Shown in pieces: positions 1 through 9,263 of a DNA stretch of 64,000 nt. The translations under genes were made by a program, and so were the position numbers. This stretch comes from an uncultured Hyphomonas sp. (GTDB lineage: Bacteria; Pseudomonadota; Alphaproteobacteria; Caulobacterales; Hyphomonadaceae). Within the stretch, counting starts at the first letter, position 1; every line of letters starts with the position of its first letter. The DNA lies in NCBI RefSeq assembly GCF_963678195.1, contig NZ_OY782759.1, positions 2,108,001 through 2,172,000 of the forward strand. Direction: 5' to 3'. A model generated the notes under the pieces. It was not told the origin of the DNA. It saw only the letters and a list, made by a program, of their open reading frames with translations, and did not search any database.

Positions 1-2
1 TG

Positions 3-80
3 ATCGGCGAAAGCCTGATGAAGCGCGGATCGGAGCGGCAAGCTGCCGTCAGAGAGTTGCGCACAACTTCCGGCAATTGA
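3..80 (+). CDS. trpC: Indole-3-glycerol phosphate synthase, 3' end only
   Basis: The first 78 bases read as an open frame of 25 residues and a TGA stop, starting IGESLMKRG. An (I/V)GESLM segment close to the C terminus is characteristic of TrpC, the (beta/alpha)8 enzyme that closes the indole ring in tryptophan synthesis. The rest of the gene lies outside the window. A trp gene just upstream of lexA agrees with the gene order of many alphaproteobacteria. The fragment is short, so the name rests on this motif and on context. Confidence 0.7.
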   Translation: MGESLMKRGSERQAAVRELRTTSGN

Positions 81-90
81 CCCGAACAGG

Positions 91-105
91 GAACACATGT
101 AGAAC
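91..105 (+). promoter_or_regulatory. LexA (SOS) box upstream of lexA
   Basis: GAAC at 91-94 and 102-105 are separated by exactly 7 bases. This is the GAAC-N7-GAAC form of the alphaproteobacterial LexA box, about 40 bases before the lexA start, which implies autoregulation. Further GAAC copies lie at 84-87 (3 bases before the box) and 112-115 (6 bases after it), so the region is an array of four GAAC half-sites of which one pair has canonical spacing. Confidence 0.75.
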
Positions 106-142
106 ACATGTGAACAAAGATTCGGACCAGAGGCGGCCCAAC

Positions 143-826
143 ATGTTGACCAATAAGCAAAAAGAGCTCCTGCTCTTCATCAATGAGCGGATTAAGGAGA
201 CCGGCGTCTCTCCCTCTTTTGACGAGATGAAGGAAGCGCTCGATCTCGCTTCGAAATCCGGTATTCACCGTCTCATAACTGCCCTCGAAGAACGCGGCTT
301 CATCCGCCGCCTCGCCCACCGGGCCCGGGCCCTGGAAGTTCTGAAATTGCCGGAATCGGCTGTGGCATCTGCTACGCCTCGTGGACGGAAGGACTTCCGC
401 CCTGCCCTCGTTTCTGCGGGTCGGCCGGCGGCTGAAGCGTCGCCGCGCACCGTTCCTCTGATTGGCCGGATCGCCGCCGGTCTCCCGATTTCCGCTATCC
501 AGCAGGACAACGGGCATGTGAACGCCCCGGATGGGCTATCCGACAGCGAAGAGCATTTCGCACTCGAGGTGCAGGGCGACTCCATGATCGATGCAGGTAT
601 TCTGGAGGGAGATATCGTGATCTGCCGCCGGACTGAATCGGCCAGCACCGGGGATATTGTCGTGGCTCTCATCGATGGTGAGGAGGCGACGCTGAAACGC
701 CTGCGTCGCAAGGGAGCCTCCGTAGCACTGGAAGCAGCCAACCCGGCCTACGAAACGCGTATATTCGGGCCAGACCGTGTCGCGGTCCAGGGTCGTCTTG
801 TGGCGCTGGTGCGCCGATACGACTAA
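143..826 (+). CDS. lexA: LexA repressor / SOS response autoprotease
   Basis: LexA binds SOS boxes as a dimer and cleaves itself when RecA filaments form on single-stranded DNA. The 227-residue protein starts [10 protein letters not shown] at the ATG at 143; the open frame runs further upstream from a TTG but that would overlap the operator and trpC. An N-terminal winged helix-turn-helix covers about residues 1-65, followed by a linker and the S24 peptidase domain. The Ala-Gly cleavage site is Ala112-Gly113 (RIAAGLP). The catalytic dyad is Ser147 (GDSM) and Lys185 (ATLKR). The 3' end overlaps the convergent comEC by 4 bases. Confidence 0.96.
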   Translation: MLTNKQKELLLFINERIKETGVSPSFDEMKEALDLASKSGIHRLITALEERGFIRRLAHRARALEVLKLPESAVASATPRGRKDFRPALVSAGRPAAEASPRTVPLIGRIAAGLPISAIQQDNGHVNAPDGLSDSEEHFALEVQGDSMIDAGILEGDIVICRRTESASTGDIVVALIDGEEATLKRLRRKGASVALEAANPAYETRIFGPDRVAVQGRLVALVRRYD

Positions 827-2901
827 TTACATGCCCGCCAGGGCCGTTTTCCACATGCAGGAGCGGTCAGGCGCTTTGGGCCTTTCTGTCCCGATTTTAT
901 GGTTATGCCGCCGGATGTGATCACGTCGGGCCAATCCAGTCTGAGATGAAGGTCGTCGAGGCGGAGTTCGACTGCCGGTTCTGATACGTCACCGTCCCGG
1001 TAGAGCGTCACTGCCCCATCTCCGATACCGTTCCCTGCGACACGATAGGTGCATGTTAAGGCATCGCACGCAGGGCCCACTTCAGTACGGGCGTATCGAA
1101 GCGGCGACAATCCATCGCCGTCGGTCATTTCGAAGCGGACGATTTCTCCATTCCCGCCCCTAAGGAACAGCTCACCGGATGGCGCCCAATGGGCAATAAC
1201 GTCTTCTGACCGCACCCACAGGATAGCTGCGGGCAGGATCAGCAAAACAGAGAGCAAGATGCGCGCGCTTCCCCGTGCCGCCATCGCACAAGCAATTGCG
1301 CAGGAGCTGAGCACCAGCGTTGCTGCTGGCATCGTCTTGGGGAGTGTGTAGGCTGCGTTTGGCAGGGAAGCGCACCAATGGGCCACTGCCAGGACAGCTT
1401 CCAGCGACAGTCCGAACAATCTCAATCCTGTATCCCCAAATCCAAAGGGTGTCAGGATCAGCGACAAGGCCGCGAGCGGGGCACTGACGAAAGATATGAT
1501 CGGCATCGCCAGCAGATTGGCGAGAAGGCCAAACCCGGCCAACCGGTCAAAGTGATAGATTGCGAATGGCGCGGTAGCGGCACCCGCCACCAATGACGTC
1601 ACGAAGAGAGATGCCCAGCTGAAGCTCATCGATCCAAGAATGCGTTCTCGCTCTGCCCGTCGCCGCGACCAGGCATCATAAGTTGCGATCAATGCCCCGG
1701 ACGCAGCGAATGACATCTGGAACCCTGGAGTCATCACACTTTCAGGCTGCAGCAAGACCACCAGACTCATCGCGATTGCATAGGAGCGTAAACTGAGCGC
1801 TGCTCGGTCTGCGAGTACGGCGCCGAAGACAACCGCCGACATGATGAACGCCCGCTGCGTGGAAACGCTAGCTCCTGAAATAACAAGGTAAACGAAGCTC
1901 GCTGACAAGGCTGCGATCGCCGCAGGTTTCTGAACGGCTATGCGCAGCGCCAGCGGCTCTATGAAGGCCAGACCGCGCCTTACAAGCAGGAAGACAAGCC
2001 CCCCGACCATGGCCATGTGCAGCCCGGAAATGGCAAGGAGGTGTGACAGGCCGGATGCCCGCAACGCGTCCTGGTCCTCCATCTTCATGAAGCTGCGGTC
2101 CCCGGAAACAAGGGCCGCTGCGAACCCGCCTGCTCGCGAGCCGGCCGCTTCATTCACGTGTTCGGCAAGCCGCCTGCGGAACGCAGCCACACGAAGGTCC
2201 AGCTGTTTCATCCGGCTGTCAGGGGCGCCAAGCGCGCCCCCCCTGCACCGTCCCATCACATACCCGACGCCGCCTAGCTGTTCGAACCAGGCTTGCCGCC
2301 TGAAGTCATAATCGCCGGGGAGTGACGGCGATGGCGGCGGCCGAAGAAGCGCAAAACATCTGACGAACCGCCCCGGTGCGACCTGCAGGTCCAGCCGATG
2401 CGTAACCCGGACAAATTTCGGGGTTTGTTCTGCGCTAACGCCGGAAAGCGCATGGACCTCAATGCGCAGCCGATTCCCCTTTGCACCAGGTTCCACTTCA
2501 CGGACCCATCCTTCCAGCATCAGGGGCCGCATCCCGGAACTGATGACAGGCGCTTCAACAGAAGCGGTTCTGACGGTCGCCGCGGTGAAACCTCCGATCA
2601 ACCCAAGAAGGACCAGTGCCGGAAGATTGATGGCGGACATCCACCAGACCCATCTGGTAGAAATGTAGAAGACACCTGCCACAAATGCCGCAATGAGACA
2701 GGGCCAGATCAGCGGCTCGTTTGACAGGCTGAAATAGGCGATTACTCCCCCACAAAGGGAAAAGCCGAGCAGCAAAGGGCGCGAGTCTATTTCTGCAATA
2801 GACCAAAGGCTGCGCCATACGGCTGCAATAGCTGGCGCCAGCCCCTTGCCTTCAGCAGCAACCTTGTGTTTCTGCCAGCCAGGACGCCTGAACTGCAGCA
2901 T
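823..2901 (-). CDS. comEC: ComEC/Rec2-family competence protein (DNA uptake channel)
   Basis: A 692-residue multi-pass inner-membrane protein with the ComEC/Rec2 layout: an N-terminal pair of membrane segments (about residues 40-115), an OB-like extracytoplasmic region (DUF4131-like, about 125-215), then the competence domain with the conserved region [14 protein letters not shown] and many hydrophobic helices to about residue 565. In the family this channel passes single-stranded DNA into the cytoplasm. No metallo-beta-lactamase domain follows; the C-terminal ~115 residues are a short soluble tail. The start lies only 21 bases from the divergent gltX start, so the true start could be further inside. 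No evidence here shows that the cell is competent. Confidence 0.9.
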   Translation of the reverse strand: MLQFRRPGWQKHKVAAEGKGLAPAIAAVWRSLWSIAEIDSRPLLLGFSLCGGVIAYFSLSNEPLIWPCLIAAFVAGVFYISTRWVWWMSAINLPALVLLGLIGGFTAATVRTASVEAPVISSGMRPLMLEGWVREVEPGAKGNRLRIEVHALSGVSAEQTPKFVRVTHRLDLQVAPGRFVRCFALLRPPPSPSLPGDYDFRRQAWFEQLGGVGYVMGRCRGGALGAPDSRMKQLDLRVAAFRRRLAEHVNEAAGSRAGGFAAALVSGDRSFMKMEDQDALRASGLSHLLAISGLHMAMVGGLVFLLVRRGLAFIEPLALRIAVQKPAAIAALSASFVYLVISGASVSTQRAFIMSAVVFGAVLADRAALSLRSYAIAMSLVVLLQPESVMTPGFQMSFAASGALIATYDAWSRRRAERERILGSMSFSWASLFVTSLVAGAATAPFAIYHFDRLAGFGLLANLLAMPIISFVSAPLAALSLILTPFGFGDTGLRLFGLSLEAVLAVAHWCASLPNAAYTLPKTMPAATLVLSSCAIACAMAARGSARILLSVLLILPAAILWVRSEDVIAHWAPSGELFLRGGNGEIVRFEMTDGDGLSPLRYARTEVGPACDALTCTYRVAGNGIGDGAVTLYRDGDVSEPAVELRLDDLHLRLDWPDVITSGGITIKSGQKGPKRLTAPACGKRPWRACN

Positions 2902-2922
2902 TAAGCGGAGCCCTCACGAGAC

Positions 2923-4398
2923 ATGGACGTTGTCACGCGGTTTGCCCCCTCTCCCACTGGCATGCTCCATATTGGAGGCGCCCGGACTGCACTTTTCAAC
3001 TACCTTTTCGCGAAACACAACAACGGGAAGTTTCTTCTGAGGATCGAAGACACGGACCGCGAACGTTCAACGCCGGAAGCGACTGCCGCCATCCTTGAAG
3101 GGATGGACTGGCTTGGGCTAACGCCTGATGAGCCGCCGGTCATGCAATTCGAGCGCGCTTCCCGGCATGCCGAAGTCGCAGAAGAGATGATCCGCCGGGG
3201 CACGGCATTTCGCTGCTATGCCACGCAGGACGAGCTGCAGGCGCGCCGGGACCTTGGCGAAGAAAAGCGGAAAGCTGCGAAAGCGGAAGGCATATCCGAT
3301 GAGGAGAAAGCCTCCCTGCTTGAAGAGGCCCATGCGCTGCTCGCCCCCTACCGTTCGCCCTGGCGCGACGGTGCCCCGCCTCCATCGCCAGATGCCCCCT
3401 ACACCGTGCGCCTGCGGGCGCCTGAGAGTGGAGAACGTATCCTTGAGGATGGCGTTCAGGGCACAGTCCGCATTCAGGCAGACGAGCTGGATGACCTGAT
3501 CCTGCTGCGCGCCGATGGCACGCCAACCTACATGCTGGCTGTGGTCGTCGATGATCACGACATGGGAATCACGCACATCATCCGTGGCGACGATCATTTG
3601 CGGAACGCCTTCCGGCAGATCCCGATCTATGAGGCGATGGGCTGGGACGTTCCGTTCATGGCCCATGTTCCGATGATCCACGGCGCCGATGGTGCGAAAC
3701 TCTCCAAACGGCACGGCGCCCTTTCGACACTCGCGTACCGCGAGATGGGGTACTTGCCCGAAGCGATGCGGGCATATCTGCTACGCATCGGCTGGAGCCA
3801 TGGTGATCAGGAAATCTTCACGGACGAAGAGGCTGTCGCCGCGTTCGATGTCTCCGGTATCAACCGCGCCCCCGGACGGCTGGACCTCGACAAACTCGGC
3901 CAAGTCAATTCGCACTTCCTGCGCCTGGCAAGCGACGAACGTATGTTTGAGCTGCTGAAACCCTACTGGGAAGCAGACGCGCCAATCGGCGAAGCCGAAT
4001 CCCGCTTGCGGGTGGCGCTGCCCCACATGAAAGACCGGGGCACGACTTTGCCGGAACTTGCACAGGCATTTTCGTTCCTGTTGGCCAAAAGACCGCTGGA
4101 AATGAACAAAAAGGCCAGGAAGGCTGTTCGCGGTGAGGGACTTGACCGTTTGCGTAGCTTGCGCGACGAACTGCAGCAGCTGTCGGATTGGACGGCTGAA
4201 CAGATTTCTGTGACGATTGCTTCTTATTGCACTGCACAAGGCCTATCTATGGGGCAGATAGGCCCTCCGTTGCGCGCTGCGCTCACAGGCGGACTGCCAG
4301 CACCGGATATTGCGCCGGTACTGGAATGGCTCGGCCGGGACGAAGCGCTTGGAAGAATTGATGACCAACTGGCGCCGGAAAATGCTCCGGGCGCCTGA
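2923..4398 (+). CDS. gltX: Glutamate--tRNA ligase
   Basis: Class I aminoacyl-tRNA synthetase of 491 residues that charges tRNA-Glu (and in many alphaproteobacteria also tRNA-Gln, later amidated by GatCAB). The N terminus carries FAPSPTGMLHIGGART with the HIGH-type signature, and KLSKRHG is the KMSKS-type loop. The length is normal for the family. ATG 2923 leaves a 21-base gap to comEC. gltA follows after 30 bases, probably on the same transcript. Confidence 0.97.
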   Translation: MDVVTRFAPSPTGMLHIGGARTALFNYLFAKHNNGKFLLRIEDTDRERSTPEATAAILEGMDWLGLTPDEPPVMQFERASRHAEVAEEMIRRGTAFRCYATQDELQARRDLGEEKRKAAKAEGISDEEKASLLEEAHALLAPYRSPWRDGAPPPSPDAPYTVRLRAPESGERILEDGVQGTVRIQADELDDLILLRADGTPTYMLAVVVDDHDMGITHIIRGDDHLRNAFRQIPIYEAMGWDVPFMAHVPMIHGADGAKLSKRHGALSTLAYREMGYLPEAMRAYLLRIGWSHGDQEIFTDEEAVAAFDVSGINRAPGRLDLDKLGQVNSHFLRLASDERMFELLKPYWEADAPIGEAESRLRVALPHMKDRGTTLPELAQAFSFLLAKRPLEMNKKARKAVRGEGLDRLRSLRDELQQLSDWTAEQISVTIASYCTAQGLSMGQIGPPLRAALTGGLPAPDIAPVLEWLGRDEALGRIDDQLAPENAPGA

Positions 4399-4428
4399 GA
4401 AACAAGAAGGGTTTGAAGGTTAAGGCTG

Positions 4429-5733
4429 ATGGAAAACAAGACGAAACAAACCGGCACCGCAAAACTGGATGTTGCTGGTAACTCCTACGAACTGCCGGTC
4501 CTGTCCGGAACACATGGCCCCGACGTAGTCGATATCCGTCGGGTATACGCGGAAACGAACCATTTCACGTTCGATCCTGGCTTCACCTCCACAGCCAGCT
4601 GTGAAAGCCAGATTACGTTCATCGACGGGGATGAAGGCGTGCTTCTGCACCGCGGCTACCCGATCGGCCAGCTTGCTGAACAATCCACCTTCCCGGAAGT
4701 TTGCCATCTGATCCTGTATGGCGAACTGCCGACCAAGTCTGAGCTCGAAGACTTCAACGATACGATCAAGCAGCACACCCTGCTTCACACCCAGATGGAT
4801 CGCTTCTTCGAAGGGTTCCGGCGCGACAGCCATCCAATGGCGATGCTGACAGCGACGGTGGGCGGACTTGCCTCCTTCTATCCGGGCGCCATGGACAGCG
4901 AGGATCCAGAAGAGCGCCGTCTAAACTCGATCCGCCTTCTTGCCAAAATGCCGACGCTCTGTGCTCGCATCCTGAAGTACAATCTCGGCCAGAAATACGT
5001 CGACCCACGGAACGAGTACTCCTACGCGGAGAACTTCCTGAACATGTGTTTCTCGGTTTCTGCTGAGGACTACAAAGTCGATCCGGCAATCGCCAAGGCG
5101 ATGGACCGCTTTTTCATCCTGCACGCTGACCACGAGCAGAACGCGTCGACCTCGACCGTCCGCCTCGCCGGCTCGTCGGGCGCTCACCCATTCGCGGCCG
5201 TTGCAGCAGGCGTGGCCTGCCTCTGGGGGCCCAGCCATGGCGGCGCCAATGAAGCCTGCCTCAACATGCTGCACCAGATTGGCTCGGCAGACCGGATTCC
5301 CGAATTCATCGAGAAGGCCAAGGACAAGAACGACCCCTTCCGCCTCATGGGCTTCGGCCACCGCGTGTACAAAAACTACGACCCACGCGCCAAAGTGATG
5401 CGCGAGTCAGCCCATGAAGTGCTCGACCTGCTCGGCCTCAAGGACACGCCGATCCTCGAAGTGGCGATGGAGCTGGAGCGGATCGCACTCGAAGACGAAT
5501 ACTTCATCGAGAAGAAGCTCTACCCGAACGTCGACTTCTATTCCGGTATCATCCTGGATGCGATCGGCTTCCCGAAGCAGATGTTCACTGTGTTGTTCTC
5601 GCTCGCCCGCACCGTCGGCTGGGTCGCCCAGCTGAACGAAATGATCGACGATCCGACCCAGCGCATTGGCCGCCCGCGCCAGATCTATACCGGCGCAGCG
5701 AAGCGGGATTATGTTTCGATCGATAAACGCTGA
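4429..5733 (+). CDS. gltA: Citrate synthase (type II)
   Basis: Condenses oxaloacetate and acetyl-CoA to citrate in the first step of the TCA cycle. It is 434 residues long, the usual size for hexameric NADH-sensitive citrate synthases of proteobacteria. Family signatures are visible: the N-terminal beta-rich region ([20 protein letters not shown]), the catalytic His segments [12 protein letters not shown] and [15 protein letters not shown], and the Asp region [10 protein letters not shown]. It follows gltX closely and is ended by a strong hairpin terminator. Confidence 0.97.
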   Translation: MENKTKQTGTAKLDVAGNSYELPVLSGTHGPDVVDIRRVYAETNHFTFDPGFTSTASCESQITFIDGDEGVLLHRGYPIGQLAEQSTFPEVCHLILYGELPTKSELEDFNDTIKQHTLLHTQMDRFFEGFRRDSHPMAMLTATVGGLASFYPGAMDSEDPEERRLNSIRLLAKMPTLCARILKYNLGQKYVDPRNEYSYAENFLNMCFSVSAEDYKVDPAIAKAMDRFFILHADHEQNASTSTVRLAGSSGAHPFAAVAAGVACLWGPSHGGANEACLNMLHQIGSADRIPEFIEKAKDKNDPFRLMGFGHRVYKNYDPRAKVMRESAHEVLDLLGLKDTPILEVAMELERIALEDEYFIEKKLYPNVDFYSGIILDAIGFPKQMFTVLFSLARTVGWVAQLNEMIDDPTQRIGRPRQIYTGAAKRDYVSIDKR

Positions 5734-5754
5734 GGCACGCTGAGATGAAAATGG

Positions 5755-5790
5755 AAACGCCACCTGCCGCGAACAGGTGGCGTTTTCTTT
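5755..5790 (+). terminator. Rho-independent terminator after gltA
   Basis: A perfect 12-bp stem AAACGCCACCTG (5755-5766) / CAGGTGGCGTTT (5774-5785) with a 7-base loop, followed by a T-rich stretch (TTTTCTTTTCT). It lies 21 bases after the gltA stop and separates gltX-gltA from purQ. Confidence 0.9.
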
Positions 5791-5853
5791 TCTGCGTCAC
5801 GAGAAGAATTTCCCCGTTCCCTTCAGCCCCGACTCCTTGCTAAAGGCTGCCCC

Positions 5854-6522
5854 ATGAAAACCGCTGTCATTGTCTTCCCTGGCTCGAACTGTGATCGTGA
5901 TGCCCACGACGCGCTCCTCAAGGTGACCGGTAAGGCGCCGACCATGGTCTGGCACAAGGACGGGACGATCCCCGAAGGTACGGACTTCGTCATGGTTCCG
6001 GGAGGCTTCTCCTACGGGGACTACCTGCGCTGTGGCGCCATGGCAGGTAATTCTCCTGTCATTTCCCAACTGATCGCTCATGCCGAGCGCGGCGGTTATG
6101 TGCTTGGAGTCTGCAACGGATTTCAGATCCTGTGTGAAACGGGCCTCCTGCCCGGCGCATTGATGCGCAACGCATCGCTTCACTTTGTCTGCAAGCCTCA
6201 GCCGTTGACAGTCGAGACCTCCAACACAGCCTTCACCAGTGCGTATCAGGGCCGCAGTGAAGTGGTCATCCCGATCGCCCATCATGATGGCAACTACTAC
6301 GCAGATGACGCCACGCTCGATCGCATCGAAGGCGATGGTCATGTGGCATTCCGTTATGCGTCCGGTGCAAACCCGAACGGCTCGGCCCGCGATATCGCAG
6401 GCATACTCAGCCAGAACGGGCGTGTCCTTGGCCTCATGCCTCACCCGGAGCGGGCCATTGGCGGCCATGAAGGCGGTGATGACGGCCTCGGACTGTTCGA
6501 GAGCCTGCTGAGCGCAGCCTGA
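5854..6522 (+). CDS. purQ: Phosphoribosylformylglycinamidine synthase subunit PurQ (glutaminase)
   Basis: The glutaminase subunit of the PurLQS enzyme, which converts FGAR to FGAM in purine synthesis. It is a 222-residue class I amidotransferase with nucleophile Cys in GVCNGFQ and the C-terminal His-Pro-Glu (MPHPERA). [11 protein letters not shown] is a PurQ signature. Its partner purL lies about 5.3 kb downstream on the same strand. The small subunit purS is not in this window. The start at 5854 follows the gltA terminator by about 65 bases. Confidence 0.96.
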   Translation: MKTAVIVFPGSNCDRDAHDALLKVTGKAPTMVWHKDGTIPEGTDFVMVPGGFSYGDYLRCGAMAGNSPVISQLIAHAERGGYVLGVCNGFQILCETGLLPGALMRNASLHFVCKPQPLTVETSNTAFTSAYQGRSEVVIPIAHHDGNYYADDATLDRIEGDGHVAFRYASGANPNGSARDIAGILSQNGRVLGLMPHPERAIGGHEGGDDGLGLFESLLSAA

Positions 6523-6561
6523 AGCGCTGGTCAGCACCTGCCCGCCCCGGTATGAGGCGGT

Positions 6562-8040
6562 ATGACGTCTTCTGTTGAACCGAACACATTGTCGGCGCGC
6601 CTGTCCGAAGCGTCTGCACTTCGCAACGCGGGGCACGTGTCCGAAGCGATTGCTGCTTATCGCGACGTCCTCGCCATGGAACCCAACTTGCCGGACAGCT
6701 GGTACAATCTCGGCTGGCTGCTCCGCCGCAACGGTCAACACTCCGAAGCCCTGAAGGCTTATGATGAAGCCCTTGCGAGGAATATCACAGGCCCTGAAGA
6801 AGTCTGGCTCAACAAGGGGGTCATCCAGGCGGACGATCTCCTGAATCCGGTCGCAGCCATCGACGCCTATGAGCAAGCACTCGGGCTCAAGGAAGAGTAC
6901 ATCCCTGCTCTCTTCAATCTTGCGAACACGCACGAAGATCTTGGGCATGTCGAAGACGCCGTCGCGCTTTATCAGAAGATTCTGACAATCGCGCCGATGG
7001 AGGCCGAACCTCTTGCGAGGATCGCCAATATCAGTCGGCCAACCTCGCTGGAAGATGAGATTGTAAAGCGCGTTGACGAAGCCCGCGTCCGGCAGGACAT
7101 CCCCGCAGCGTCTCGCGCCAGCCTTGAATTCGCCTTCGGCCGCATGCTTGATTTCCTTGGCGAATATGATGCCGCCTTCGCCGCTTATGAGCGGGCAAAC
7201 CAGGCATCGGAAACCGTCAGGCCGCCAAATTATCCGGGCTTTTCTCCAGCCAGATGCGAAGCGATTGTGGATGCACTGAAGGCAATGCCTGCACCGTGCC
7301 CCCGGAACCTGCCCGCTTCTACGGTACAGCCGGTGTTTATACTTGGACAATTCAGGTCTGGCTCAACGTTGCTAGAACAGATTCTTTCAGGCCATAGCCA
7401 GGTATCGACAATGGGCGAGTTGCCCTTGCTGTCACAGATCGGCGCAAAGCGGTTTTCTCCTTATCCCGCGAAGCTTGGCGAAGCCTCAGAGGAAGATCTG
7501 GCCGATGCGAGGAGAGATTATTTAGCCGGTCTGGAAGCCCGCAGCCCCGGCATTTCAGGTATGGTAACCGACAAGCGCCCCGACAATTATTTTCATATTG
7601 GATTGATCCTCCGCCTGTTTCCCGAAGCCAAAATTCTTCACACAGTGCGGGATGCGCGGGATGTCTGCCTGTCGACCTTCTTTACCCACCTAGACCTTCA
7701 CCAGATCCACGCAACCGATCTAAAGAATATCGCCTACCACTACCGCGCCTATGAACAGCTCATGGCCCATTGGAAATCACTGGCACCGGGTCAGATTCTC
7801 GATGTCTCCTATGATGCGCTTGTGGATCAGCCCGAACAGGAAGTGAGAAACGTCCTCGACTTCCTGGGCCTGCCTTTCGAGCAGGCCTGCCTCGAGTTTC
7901 ATACCTCCGCTGCACCTGTCAAAACCGCCAGTGTCTGGCAGGTCCGCGAGCCGCTTTATACCCGCTCTTCGGGACGCTGGCGGAACTATGAAAAGCATCT
8001 CGGCCCAATGATGGAGGTTCTCAATGGCACAACACGCTGA
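6562..8040 (+). CDS. TPR-repeat sulfotransferase-family protein
   Basis: A 492-residue protein in two parts. The first ~240 residues are tetratricopeptide repeats (for example SWYNLGWLLRRNGQHSEALK and ALFNLANTHEDLGHVEDAV). The second part is a sulfotransferase-like domain with the PAPS-binding P-loop GQFRSGSTLLEQIL near residue 265 and a second conserved region (LHTVRDARDVCLS). Proteins of this type occur in many marine alphaproteobacteria; the acceptor is unknown. The stop overlaps the next gene by 17 bases, suggesting translational coupling. The fold is confident, the substrate is not. Confidence 0.85.
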   Translation: MTSSVEPNTLSARLSEASALRNAGHVSEAIAAYRDVLAMEPNLPDSWYNLGWLLRRNGQHSEALKAYDEALARNITGPEEVWLNKGVIQADDLLNPVAAIDAYEQALGLKEEYIPALFNLANTHEDLGHVEDAVALYQKILTIAPMEAEPLARIANISRPTSLEDEIVKRVDEARVRQDIPAASRASLEFAFGRMLDFLGEYDAAFAAYERANQASETVRPPNYPGFSPARCEAIVDALKAMPAPCPRNLPASTVQPVFILGQFRSGSTLLEQILSGHSQVSTMGELPLLSQIGAKRFSPYPAKLGEASEEDLADARRDYLAGLEARSPGISGMVTDKRPDNYFHIGLILRLFPEAKILHTVRDARDVCLSTFFTHLDLHQIHATDLKNIAYHYRAYEQLMAHWKSLAPGQILDVSYDALVDQPEQEVRNVLDFLGLPFEQACLEFHTSAAPVKTASVWQVREPLYTRSSGRWRNYEKHLGPMMEVLNGTTR

Positions 8041-9025
8041 GCTGATCGCGAGCCTTCCGAAAGCCGAACTGCACCTTCACATTGAGGGTAGTTTTGAACC
8101 GGAAATGATGATGCAGATTGCGGAGCGCAATCGGGTCGAAATTCCGTTCAAAACTCTGGAAGACGCAAAAGCTGCCTACAATTTCTCGAACCTTCAGGAA
8201 TTTCTGGACCTCTATTATCAGGGCATGAACGTCCTGCGCACGGAGCAGGACTTCCACGACCTGACCTGGGCCTATCTCAAACGCGTAAAAAACGACAATG
8301 TCCGGCACGTCGAGATGTTCTACGACCCGCAGGCCCATACCGGGCGCGGCGTGGCATTCGGTACGGTGACAGAGGGTATTCTCTCCGCTCTGGAACGCGG
8401 AGAAAAAGAACTCGGCATCAGTTCGATGCTGATCATGAGTTTCCTTCGGCACCTTTCGGAAGAAGACGGCTTTGCACTGCTGGAGGAATCAAAACCCTGG
8501 CATGATAAATTCGTCGGCGTTGGCCTCGACAGTTCGGAGGTCGGTCACCCGCCCCTGAAGTTTGAACGCCTTTTTGCCCGGTGCAGGGAACTTGGCTTCA
8601 AACTCTGCCTGCATGCCGGTGAAGAAGGCCCCCCGTCCTATGTCAGGGAAGCGCTTCTGGACATTGGCGCGGACCGGATCGATCACGGAAACCGGTCCAT
8701 GGAGGACGGAGGCCTGATCGAGATCCTGCGCGATACACAGACGCCCTTGACCAACTGCCCGCTGTCCAACCTCGCGCTTTGTGTAATTGATGATCTGAAG
8801 AAAAGCCCGCTCAAGGCGCAACTTGAAGCAGGCCTCCTCGTGACCGTGAATTCAGACGACCCGGCTTATTTTGGCGGTTACATCGGAAAGAACTACGAAC
8901 AGATCAGCGAAGCGCTCGACCTGTCTTCAGAGCAGATAATTCAGCTGGCGAAGAACAGTTTTACGGCGTCATTCCTGCCAGAAAACGTACGCTCACAATT
9001 CATACGGGAAATAGAAGGCGCTTGA
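8024..9025 (+). CDS. Adenine deaminase (adenosine-deaminase superfamily)
   Basis: A 333-residue amidohydrolase-fold enzyme. Zinc and catalytic motifs are visible: ELHLHIEG, HAGEEGPPSY, DSSEVGHPP and NSDDPAYFGGYIG. The strings LDSSEVGHPP and SDDPAYFGGY fit the bacterial and fungal adenine deaminase branch (adenine to hypoxanthine) better than true adenosine deaminase, so adenine is the more likely substrate; this is inferred from remembered family motifs. The gene overlaps the 3' end of the preceding TPR-sulfotransferase by 17 bases. Confidence 0.85.
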   Translation: MAQHAELIASLPKAELHLHIEGSFEPEMMMQIAERNRVEIPFKTLEDAKAAYNFSNLQEFLDLYYQGMNVLRTEQDFHDLTWAYLKRVKNDNVRHVEMFYDPQAHTGRGVAFGTVTEGILSALERGEKELGISSMLIMSFLRHLSEEDGFALLEESKPWHDKFVGVGLDSSEVGHPPLKFERLFARCRELGFKLCLHAGEEGPPSYVREALLDIGADRIDHGNRSMEDGGLIEILRDTQTPLTNCPLSNLALCVIDDLKKSPLKAQLEAGLLVTVNSDDPAYFGGYIGKNYEQISEALDLSSEQIIQLAKNSFTASFLPENVRSQFIREIEGA

Positions 9026-9093
9026 GCCCTATCCCCCTAATCCATTGATCCGCGGGAAACCGGGTGGGATTTGATTCACACCCCAGGATGCAA

Positions 9094-9129
9094 TTGGTAG
9101 CGCGAGCGCTCAATTTAGAGTCACTCTAA
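9094..9129. promoter_or_regulatory. Two adjacent dyads upstream of the TonB receptor
   Basis: The 238-base gap before the receptor gene holds two palindromes side by side. At 9094-9113 lies an imperfect 20-base dyad starting TTGGTAGCGC, resembling LacI-type operators found before TonB receptor genes. At 9115-9129 lies a perfect 15-base dyad, TTAGAGT-C-ACTCTAA. Both are 135-170 bases before the start codon and are plausible regulator sites. No regulator gene is adjacent, so the binding protein is unknown. Confidence 0.4.
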
Positions 9130-9263
9130 GTGTGCCTCTGTCGTCACAGTTTTATAACAATGTGGGTTTGGCGGGCAATATTCTTCCAATACTCCCTGTT
9201 TCTGGGGTCGATTCGGCATTAACTGGCCCGGTGAGGTTAAAAAACAGACAGGAGTGTAGAATT

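Noticed and set aside
9132-9263. 44-residue N-terminal extension of the TonB receptor
   Set aside because: It would place the signal peptide in the middle of the protein; ATG 9264 with AGGAG directly begins a proper signal peptide.
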